Origin: Stichopus chloronotus
Lineage: Eukaryota; Echinodermata; Holothuroidea; Aspidochirotida; Stichopodidae
DNA: 64,000 nucleotides
NCBI GenBank assembly: GCA_021234535.1
Contig: CM037843.1
Coordinates: forward strand, 20,057,911 to 20,121,910
Direction of reading: 5' to 3'
Numbering within the stretch: position 1 is the stretch's first letter; the number at the start of each line of letters is the position of its first letter. The translations under genes were made by a program, and so were the position numbers. The notes under the pieces are model-generated. The model was not told the DNA's origin, made no database searches, and saw nothing but the letters and a program-made list of their open reading frames with translations. Positions 45,701 to 55,316 of the stretch are shown here, one piece after another.

Positions 45701-48114
45701 ACCGAATCTTGGATCTCATTCTCTGGATGATTGAATTGGAGGGGGGGGGGGGGGTGAAGATGATTCGCTAACCATGTACTTGTTTTTGTTCCACTGCCGC
45801 CTCTCGAGGGTCGCACCAACATGATTTGTTCTGATAAAGATCATGGCTTTCCACGGATCAGTCAATGGAGGTACATTGCAGCAGAGTTGCACATGTATAT
45901 CATCGTCGAGTCACGCCAGTAGTGTCGGTCTAGATAACAACAGCGTCCCTTGCATCGATTACTCGGTGGAGCTGCAGCCAAGGTATCTCTCTGCCGATGA
46001 AGCAAAACGTGATTGTGAGAGAACAGGATTATAATTGAAAAAAATTTGAAAAAAAAAAGTACGAAATTTTTTCTCTTTTCTTTTAACCAGCTCTGCTACA
46101 GACTTACTGACAGATCCTGAGACCGTAGTTCAGTATGACGGAATGATATATTACGTCAGACCAATTCGTGCCGAAGTGTATTGCAATCTCCCGGATATAC
46201 CATTCCAAAGAAAGGTTCGTTCATTTTTGTTTTTATCCATGTAAAGCAAATTTAACAACTTACTGCCAAGTTCTTGTTGGAATATGCGTTGCGTCTTCAG
46301 TGTCAGAGCCACTTTTTGAATTTGAGTATTTGTTGATATATACCGAAAGTGCGACGGCCATTTTATTATGATCGAATAATATTGCTATAAACTTCAATAA
46401 CGTACGGAAAAAAAAAAAAATCAAAAGATCGACACATGGAATTTGCAAGTGCAACGACAACGTGCACAAAAAGAAGGAAAAAAGAAAGAAAATTAAACTA
46501 ATATGGATGAATATTATCAGTTTGTAGATTCAGAGTCGTATACATGTTATATGTGCTTCTACATTGCTATCTGTCTACTGAAAGGACGCATATTGCTAGC
46601 AAATTTTCGCCGCATTAAAAACTCGACCACAAAACTTAATTAATTAAAATGCATTAGATTAATTTAATCCTACGCAACATGTTTTCTTTTTTTTTTCGAC
46701 AAAGTTGTGCAATATGACCTTCGGCTCGTGGAGCAGAGATGCTAGCTCCCTAAATCTGACGACGTCGGATGAAATAGATATGAGCGCCTTTGGAAAGAAA
46801 ATCGGAACGTGCAGGATTCCCTCTGTCAGCCAAAAAGTAGAAACCAAAGTCTACACGTGCTGTCCAGCTAGCTACTCGTCCATGTTGGTCACTGTCCACG
46901 TTAGGTGTCAGACGAAGTCCGACAGGCCATCCGGGAGGCAAGCTCTTGGGTACCACGACGATGAGACGGGGGATCATACCCGGGATCACGGCGGCGACCT
47001 CGGTGTAGCTCTGGAAAAATGTCCTCTTTCTCTTGTAGTTGCACCCTTCATGGTCTTGTTAGTATTCCTCCTGCCACCGAGAGCCAGCGATCGGGTCTTT
47101 CTTGGCGCCATCGTCTTCCTCTATCTGCTGTTGATATGGACGTCTGGCGCCCTGACGACGGACGAGTACGTCAGCTTCCATCAACTGTCCATCGGGGTGA
47201 CGATCGCAGCGACTTTCTTCTCCTTGGTGGCATGCAAGATCAACGGCGGCACGTCACCGCATCACGGATCGGCTAATGACGAACTCAGTGAAGAGAAACG
47301 CCGTTGGGTATGTCTAACGTTTTTGGTTTCATGTTTTTATTCGGTTGACTTGTACTGTAGCATGTAAACTACGTTTCCTCTGTTCGATTTACTGTCATGT
47401 TAAAGTATATTAGCAGCCTGTCTAATAAAACCATATCTATCATTAGCCTATCTATCTTAATTGTGTGGCAGGTCTCAATATGGAAAGATCAATTACAAAA
47501 TTTGCTTTCTTTCAACAATCATAAACAACTGTTTATGCTTGTTAAAAGCAAGGATTCACCAAGTGCAACTGACGTCATACAAGTTAGCTTCAATGTCTAG
47601 GTTGGTATGATGTCATCTTCAGGTTCATCTGATCTCGTGTACTTATAGATGTGCTTCAAGTTGATTTTTTTTATTTTACATATAAGTCACATGACGGAGA
47701 AAATATTAGGACAAAACAATTAGCATATCATATGCACATGAGAAATGCCGCTTGCGTAATGTCCACGACTTTTAGGTTTCATGACCGTATAGAACACACA
47801 GGCCTACACATTGTGCCAGGGTGTGTTTTTATTTCTTTTTAGGTTGGGAAGCGTGAAATAAAGACTTTCAGTGAAAAGTGAGAACGGAAAAGATTTGGAT
47901 GAAACAATATCTACCTGTTGAGTCACGAATCTACCTCTAATTGATATTCTTGAAGTAGATAAACAGATGCGGAGAGCTGCCGTCCTGTAATCATAGTCAT
48001 TTGTCTTTATTTCTATTTCAGTGCAAAAAGAGGCTGGCCTCTATGTTAGACATGATGATGTTTGCAGCGGCTGCAATGGTTCTCGGTGTGGCTACGGCAG
48101 GTTTTCTTGCTTAA
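39713..48114 (+). CDS. Nicotinic-receptor-like pentameric ligand-gated ion channel subunit, divergent (7 exons)
   Basis: Exons: 39713-39785, 40605-40717, 42050-42094, 43593-43699, 46091-46214, 46705-47307, 48022-48114; all GT-AG, 385 aa. An in-frame TAG lies 15 nt before the ATG. Residues 1 to about 24 are a signal peptide. The extracellular domain shows receptor landmarks: LWL (loop D), WDPAEY, IPEIVPYYG (loop A), Cys-loop C144-C156, FGSWS, and loop C YTCCPASY with vicinal Cys206-207. M1 is about 260-279 (VLLVFLLPP), M2 about 285-301 (DRVFLGAIVFL), M3 about 313-333 and M4 about 362-384. Family members are plasma-membrane channels opened by small transmitters. Oddities: 11 residues in the Cys-loop instead of 13; IPFQ where FPFD is usual; Ser where the loop-B Trp is expected; about 30 extra hydrophilic residues before M1; an M3-M4 loop of only about 28 residues. 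The 45-nt third exon is typical of nicotinic genes. Ligand unknown. Confidence 0.93.
40605..40717 (+). CDS. exon 2, plus-strand receptor
   Basis: 113 nt. NHRLKYLLLMNYAKNLPD through DVRPIKILNV, the N-terminal helix and first strand. Donor GTT|GTAAGT. Confidence 0.93.
41538..41960. repeat. degenerate (ATC)n microsatellite in receptor intron 2
   Basis: Several hundred bases of imperfect CATCAT/CGTCAT/TATCGT trinucleotides. It produces long open frames of Ile/Val or Met repeats on both strands that are artefacts of composition. Confidence 0.9.
42050..42094 (+). CDS. exon 3 (45 nt), plus-strand receptor
   Basis: DIENGIVQLDLWLTY; 45 nt is the usual exon-3 length in nicotinic genes. Carries the loop-D Trp (LWL). 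Confidence 0.95.
43593..43699 (+). CDS. exon 4, plus-strand receptor
   Basis: 107 nt. SWIDRRLQWDPAEYEVDKLY through IPEIVPYY. Donor TACGG|GTCAGT, phase 2. Confidence 0.95.
44385..44585 (-). repeat. CCGATAAT-type minisatellite in receptor intron 4
   Basis: Irregular repeats of words such as CCGATAATATAGTAACA and CGATCATGCAGTAAAA. They are the inverse of the ACTACATTATCGGT units at 58930-59160, so both arrays are the same family in opposite orientation. Confidence 0.7.
44738..45076. mobile_element. foldback MITE family A, copy 2 (receptor intron 4)
   Basis: Same ends and internal palindrome as 35151-35507, 339 bp, flanked by TA on both sides (2-bp target duplication, as left by Tc1/mariner-type transposases). 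It sits inside intron 4 (43700-46090) of the plus-strand receptor gene. Confidence 0.93.
46091..46214 (+). CDS. exon 5 (first half of Cys-loop), plus-strand receptor
   Basis: 124 nt. SATDLLTDPE through RAEVYCNLPDIPFQRK; contains the first Cys of the Cys-loop. Donor AAAG|GTTCGT. Confidence 0.93.
46705..47307 (+). CDS. exon 6 (ligand loops B and C, insert, M1-M3), plus-strand receptor
   Basis: 603 nt. LCNMTFGSWSRD, loop C YTCCPASY, the hydrophilic insert QTKSDRPSGRQALGYHDD onward, and M1-M3. Donor TGG|GTATGT. Confidence 0.96.
48022..48114 (+). CDS. exon 7 (M4) and stop, plus-strand receptor
   Basis: 93 nt. CKKRLASMLDMMMF through GFLA and TAA: the fourth membrane helix. AATAAA at 48113-48118 overlaps the stop codon. 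Confidence 0.93.
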   Translation, partial: CKKRLASMLDMMMFAAAAMVLGVATAGFLA

Positions 48115-50756
48115 TAAACACCGAACCAGAGCTATGGAAACTTGACCAAGATTGATCATACTACACTCATAAGTCCAGATTTTAGTATGACGAAAGCAAA
48201 TCAAAGCAATTTGGTGATAGTTTGTCTGCATTTTTTTTTTTTTTGAAAATGTTTTTATCAATGCTTTTAATAACTTCTGAACTATTTTATCTTGCATTTG
48301 CAGTGTAGCCTTCTACTTACTGGTAAGAGGTAACTCAAATATACTTTTATGTGTCCTAGACTAGAAGTAAAGCATTTATAGAGATCCGTCTAATAAACTA
48401 CGGCTTGAAGTAATAATATCCTGGTTATCAGCTTCGTGGGTATGGTTTCCGAGTTTCTGTTTTGTCTGCTTACTACAAAGTTTGTCTGTACCACAGGGCC
48501 GTGTCAGCATGTGTAAGCATGTCAACTCCATTTTCTTATGATTAATACGACTGTCAGCTTTTTAAGAAACAGATGAAGCTTGAAGGAACGCATGCGTGGA
48601 TGGTCACTTGTACACAGACACTTTCGGTGCAAAGAAAAAAATACTTTGGAGAAATGTTGATATGAAACTCATGGCTGAACTGTTCAGCGGATATTATCGT
48701 TTAAGTTCAGTGTTATTATCACTGAAACAGACTGCAGTGAGGCGTGTTTATTATGTAGTCCAATGTCTTGAATGATTTCATAGATAGTAATATGAATACA
48801 ATTAATATTCATTCAGAATAAATAATAAATATCCAGTCCATACATGAGATGTCATACACTTATTCATTCTCCCGAGAAGGCACACCAAAACCCAGACAAT
48901 ACATGAGTCTCATACAAATCAAGGAAGATTGTGAAGACCCTTCTTTAAAATTAAGCCCGTGATCATGCCACGCCATTTATGGCTACAAGAAAAATATCGA
49001 ATTGAAATTTCTTTTCTTCGAATGCTTCGATGTACTAATCACTCCTTCCAATCTGAGACAAGATAGGTGACGGCTTAGCTTATCCTGTCCGCAATCGGCT
49101 TGATAAACTAAGGCTCTATAAATGGCATATCAGAAAGACTTTGCCTCTTACTGTACGCCATAGCGTTCACATCTCACGTATCTCTCACCTTCATATGGTA
49201 AAGCCATGTGAATCAGGCCCATATCCAGGGGGGTTCGTCCGAACCCCCTGAACCCCCCCCCCCCCCCCTGGATACGGGTCTGATTCTTTGAAATGTCTGG
49301 CACTGACGATTTTCTCTCTTTTTTTGAGACATCTCGCGGGATATAAAGATAGTTACTTGCGGGTAGCATTCTTAGGTTCCCCATTCCTGTGGTGAAGTAT
49401 TTTAGCAGACGACAGAATTTGATTTTCTATCAAAGCGCACAAGAGTATTAGGAGCGTCGTCATTGAAAACTCATCATTTGATAAACTGAAAACGACCGCG
49501 TACCAAAGAAATCATAGAGCAGCTACATAGAGTCTCGAAGGAGGAGTTGCGTTTGGGGTGGTACTCGTAACCGTTGAATGAGTAGTCATCGCAACAACTT
49601 CATTGAAGACAAACACTTACAGACGCTAACTTATGACAAGAAGAAGAAGAAATAAATGGCTCTCACTTGCACGAATATGCTGGGCAGGGAGAAACTCGGC
49701 TTAGGTCAGAAAAGAATTGGTGTTCCCTATTCTTCTCACAAAAAAATTACATAGATTAATTTAACTGAAAATTCGAAAGTCTCGGTAAAAAAATGATTAA
49801 AGACAGACAATCGTAACCCTTATCGTTGATACCATTATCCTCCCCCCCCCCAAAAAAAAAAAAAAGAGACAGAGAGAGAGAGAGAAAGAATGAAAATGCA
49901 AATAAGCAATGATTGAGTCAAATATTTTGCTCCCTATATTAAGCCTCTTTGGAAAGAAACATGTTTTTATGACACATATGATGACTGTCTGATTTTTGCT
50001 TGAAACTTTAAGTGTTAACTCCAGCTGTCTTCCTAATTTGTAATCTTGCAAGACCTGCCAGGGGAGGACCGTAAGGAAGACTACATTAGTAACTATGAGA
50101 CACCGACACCTGGTATACCTCACCATACATAACAAAGAATACAAAAAGAAAATTTCGGGGAGTAGATTTTCGTCAGATCTTATATGCAGTGTACTATGTA
50201 GCAATCAAAGTGCATTTAAGGAGACATAAAGGCATAATTTAAGCGTCCGTCTGCGTCTTACGATACAAACGTTACCCTGAGAGAGTATCTTGGGGTCGAA
50301 ACAAAATTAGCTCTATGGCATTTCGGAATATCCGTTTGCGAATTTGAGGCTTGCCGTATAGACACACGAGAATATTACAGTTTATATTAAAATCTCTTCA
50401 ACTTTGGATTTGGTCTTTCAAATATTTGTATCTTTTTTTTTGTACCTTTCATCACTGAAACGATCCTCTTTTTCCGTTTCATTTTAAACTTTGTAAACGA
50501 TGCGGTGTCACCTCTCGGTGTCATCTAGTAATACAAGGAAACTTAATATTATGCAACTATCTGATTTACATAGGATTTGAGTAAGTATGGTTAATACAAA
50601 TAAACTACGATGGACGAAAATTGACAAATTACCAATTAAATTTAGATAAAAACGTAGGTGAATAGAAGTGAGGAAAATATCTTAATCTAGTCGATGCCAC
50701 AGTTTTCTTATTTTTGAAAAAAAAAAATGTTGGATGAGATGTCTCATATACGGAGC
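48115..50756. other. intergenic between the convergent receptor genes
   Basis: No exon recognised. Includes a short foldback around 49218-49275 (CCAGGGGGGTTCG, then poly-C, then CCTGGATACGG) and poly-C/poly-A at about 49841-49865. Confidence 0.55.
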
Positions 50757-51330
50757 AGAGACGGCACCAGGATTTTAGATGGGGGAGGGGGGATGGAGGG
50801 CAAACGAAAGTGGCGAGTGGGGTCTATGGGCCAGTCTACAGGGCTCCTGGTGGGGCCCAGTGCAAAGTCCCGGTGGAGGTAAGGGGGAGGGGGCGTGGAG
50901 GTCCAGGGGGAGCTTCCATTCCCGGGAGCTCTGAGTTTTTAGCATATATGTATGGGTGAAAAAAATTAAATCTCAGGTTATGTTTATTTTTGTTGAGAGT
51001 GCACCTTTGAATGCACAGACTCCAAACGATTTTAATTATTTCGGCTTAGTTATTATTAATTACTTTCTCTTAGTTTACAAGATGAGAACTTGGGATCACT
51101 ACCAGGGTCCAGGGACAAAGCCCAGGTCTCGATCCAGGTGACAGAGACCGCGAAAACTCGGGTTTTAGCATATCTCCGTGTGAAAATTAAGTTTCATTGA
51201 ATTCGTAATACACAAAGTTAAATGCAATATTATGAATATAAGCAGGCAATATACATATACGTATTTGTCAGGTTACTTCAGTTGACTTGGTTCTGAAAAT
51301 TTCCCCCACCCCATTCCCACCCCATACCCT
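50757..51330 (+). repeat. G-rich dispersed repeat, copy 2 (two nested units)
   Basis: Shares ordered landmarks with 37905-38170: 'GGAGGTCCAGGGGGAG', 'TTTTAGCATAT', 'GTGAAAATTAAGTTTC', then 'GTCAGGTTACTTCAGTTGA'. The first landmarks occur twice (about 50850-50985 and 51100-51215), so one unit is duplicated or interrupted. It ends about 80 bp from the stop codon of the minus-strand receptor. Confidence 0.7.
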
Positions 51331-51409
51331 CACCCCTTGGTCGTGATACGGAGACGAAATCCAAAAAGACAAAAAGGGGAAGCTCCGATGAAGGCAAGGT
51401 ATTTTGACT

Positions 51410-51502
51410 TCACGCAAAAGTACCGGCTGCAGCAATTCCAAGGACAATAGCCGCTGAGATGAAGAGAGCCATGTCTATGGTCACTCCAAGGCGAGACTTG
51501 CA
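51410..51502 (-). CDS. exon 7 (M4) and stop, minus-strand receptor
   Basis: 93 nt. [18 protein letters not shown] through GTFA and TGA. Same length and same leading Cys-Lys as the sister gene. Confidence 0.93.
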   Translation of the reverse strand, partial: CKSRLGVTIDMALFISAAIVLGIAAAGTFA

Positions 51503-54500
51503 CTACCAGAGAGATGGAGAGAGAAAGAGAAAGAAAGAGGTAGTGAGAGGAAGACAAAAAAGTGTGACAGAACGACCAAGTACATCGGCCGTATCACGTA
51601 ATAAGTACATATGCAACAAACGATACACATCGCAACGTAGACGATAGGTAGCTTTCGATAGATACATCCACTAGTCGACTGCTACGATTGTTACGTCATT
51701 TTTTAGAATATGCGCATGCGTCACGTCGTCTCCCTCGTTCACTAGAGATAGAGTGGACGAAGGAGACGACGTGACGCATGCGCATAGGCTAAAAAATGAC
51801 GTAACAATCGTAGCAGTTCACTAGTGGACGTATCAATCGAAAGTTCCCTAAAACCAAGAAGATGACATACGTGGACTGTAGCCTTATTTTGTTTATAAGA
51901 TCGGGGAACCAAAGAACCAAGCAGTATATAGTTCACATGCACAGTTAACAGCGTATAACGAAAGATTAAAAGAAACAAAAAAGTTGTCATGTATAATGAT
52001 TATTCGGACATCATGTTTCAGTTGATGTGCGCCGGCAACGTACTCAATGCCCTCGTTGTCATCATCCCAGATATTCATAAAAGCCTATGTTCAGTGTGTA
52101 CACTACAAATTTCTGATGAAGCCGGCTCGTCACTTTTATCGTAGATATCAAGTGGGATTTTTCTTGTTATACATAACAGTCGATTCACAGTCGAGCCTGC
52201 ATTAACGACTGCAAAGTTTAAATCATTGTGCCACAGAAACCACGTTGTTACTGTGGTACAACGGCTTGAAATTTACAGTAGATATTGCAGTCTCAATGGA
52301 AGTTTGGAACGGCATGCCGTGCTGAGGCACTGCTGTCGCTCAAAAACACGCACAACCTATGTCCTTTACAAAATAATGATCATTTAAACGATCGAAACGT
52401 TGAATCTGAGAGATGCATCGCTCGCGGTTAGTGAAATGTCGTGTGCAAATCATCCCTAAGAAGAAAAGTAGCTCACCGCAAAGGTCTTTGCTGGTGCACC
52501 TTCATAGTTTGGTTCGATGGCCTGGAGAGGATCCACAGGAATGAACTTGCAGGTAACTAAGGATGCCAAGGTGGACGCCAGTATCACTCCGGCTGAAAGA
52601 TGGAGAAATCTTTGCGTAGCCGCCGTCGGTGTGTATCCGGGGGTCCAAAGCAGGAGCAATGCCAGGAATACAATGGTGCCCAAAAATATCCGATCCGTGG
52701 CTTTTGGAGGGAGTAAGAAAACCAATAACACAAAGAATGGCGTGATGATTTGATGCCATGAAAGTCTTGCATTCCTCGACTCCGTCTGCTGGATCAAGCC
52801 ATCGCTAGCTGCCCGAACAGACCGATTTTGGGACGAGGATGGCTGGTCGACGTCCGAACGGCAACTGATGTTTAGATACAGAAAGAAGGTGTCGTAAAAT
52901 AAGTCAGGACAACAGCTGTAGGCCAACCTTGAGATATTGGCCGTGGACTGACGCAGGGAGCACGATCCAGCGTTGTAGACGAAACTGTGATCGATGACGG
53001 GATCAAAAACATCAAGGACCGTCTGCCGTGTGTCATGAGTCCATGGACCAATCTGTAACGGGCAAATCTGTTTGGAAAAGTCAAAGAAAAACAAAAGATA
53101 GGTCTATGTAGAAAGGTACTCTACTTGGGGCGCATAGTACACACAAAGCCATCGCAAATAAACGCCTATGTAGCATATATATCGTTTATCACCAGCAGTT
53201 CCGTCTGCATTTGAGGCGGTAACACGAACAGGTCAAAAGAGGGCGTCATTTATACCTACTCAAGTTTTGCAGCCAAAGCTTATTGTTTCCACCCACAATG
53301 TACTGTTTTCACGTTACGTACCGCTTCACCAAATGGAGGCTCTGGTAGATGGCAGTAGACTTCCGCCCTGAAGGATGGGAAATAGGTCACATCTCCAGTA
53401 TAATACCCCGCAGCTTCAACGTCAGCCATTGCTGGTGTCATAACCCTAAAAACAAACGAAAAAAAAAACTAGATAAACCAATGTAAGAACAACAAAATAA
53501 TTTCTGCCAATGTCTCTCACTTATATCTTCAAAAAATTTAAAGCAGAGTCAGGGCGGTAGCTAGGGTCTTATCTTTAGGGGGGGGGGGGGGGTGCAAAGG
53601 TCCCACATTCCGACAGGATATTTCTCAAACTTGAGTGGCGACGCCATCGCGACAGTTACGGACACTACGACTACCTTGCCAGGAGGGGATTCAGAATTTT
53701 TTAAAGGATGGGGGATGCAGTCTTCACAAAATGTGAATATCAGACTGGGCCGGGGATGAGTAACGGCAGGACTATATCTAAGCTGAGCGCCATGATTCGT
53801 TGGCGAAGAACGTGCAAGAAAATTGTGGTTTTTCAACGTTCAACCCCTGATGGTTGGGAACGGCACTTCCCGGTTGTACATGAGGTGCATGTCCCTAGCC
53901 TCGAAAAAAAAGGGTATCTTGTCCGCAAAATTTCTCAATTTATGTAAAAAAATCAATGAATGATAAATGGTTTAATACATGTCAGGGGGTTTGAGGTGAT
54001 ACTAGAGACATTATGAAATTCAAAAATGAAAATGAATCTGCTATCTGAAAATCTAAAAATTTACCTTTAAAATTTGCGACGAGTTTGAAATCGTGATAAA
54101 AGCGCTACAGAGACCAGTTCATATAAAATAATTTTTATGTTCAGGAAAGAACACCTTAATGGCAAAAATATCGGATCAGATATAAGGCCATCGGATCGAC
54201 AGGGAAAAGCCACTTCCCTAGTTAACACTAACACAATTCAATAGATTGAATAGTTTGCCCCCCCCCCCCCACACACACACACAGCTTTGTTTTCCATTCA
54301 TTCCGAGGACCTCATTGTACTTTCTTTTGTTTTTTCTTCCTCAACCCTAACCTTAACAATAGACTGTCTATTATTAATTTTGAGAGGACCGGAGAAATCT
54401 ATTGAATTTTCTCTAGAGGACCTAAAATCTATTGTTTCGGTCCTCGATCCCACCAGAAAACAAGGGCACCCACACACACACACACACACACCCTACGTCG

Positions 54501-55224
54501 ACAGAAGTTCTTACCCATTGTATAGTACCACTTCTGGAACGTAAATATGTTTTGGGCGAAAGAAAACAGGACCATCACCGTGTTCCTCGACATTCCAAGA
54601 CAGACGTAGGTCGTTCCATTGCTGAGAAATGTCAACAAGTGATGATTTTTAAAGAAAGATAATTCGTCAATGAACTTAACCGATTCCCAAATTTGGACCC
54701 GTAGCCACCGTCCCTTGTTGGTCGTGTCCCTTGTTGGTCGTGTTATCAATAACACCTCCCTGGTTGGATATATGCTTAATCTTGCACAGTGTCCGTTATG
54801 AAACTTTCTATCCGTGTAGCAATTTCAGAACGGTCGTCTCTCGGGCAACCGTGAACCTGATGCAAACACCCGTTACTACTCATCTGCTTAACATTCAGTG
54901 CTTGATTCATGATCCATGTAAACATTTGAGGAGGATGTTACAAATACACTTAAAAATTAAGACGCCTCTGCCTGCGGGACTGATCATAACGCATGAAAAC
55001 GTAGGAATATGATAGTTTCTTCTAGTTGGATAACGTAAAAACTGCACAAAAATAATTGAAATATCAAAGATGAATATCAAATGCTCAACATCTCCGAAAG
55101 TTCTCCAGTAGAGTGGAAGAAGGCAAACTCACGTGATGGAACAGCAGATCCACTGTCAACACTCCCCGACTGCTGTCCTAATGATCAATGATAACGTAAG
55201 GTAAATCATAACTTATAAGAGCGA

Positions 55225-55316
<92 letters not shown>

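Noticed and set aside
46750..46989. Minus-strand and alternate-frame open frames overlapping receptor exon 6 (also 47019-47276 and 52502-53084)
   Set aside because: Shadow frames of a strongly supported coding exon with conserved channel motifs in the correct frame.
49210..49275. Possible transposon end with GGGGGG/CCCCCC foldback
   Set aside because: A real small inverted repeat, but dominated by homopolymer G/C, so arms and boundaries cannot be trusted.
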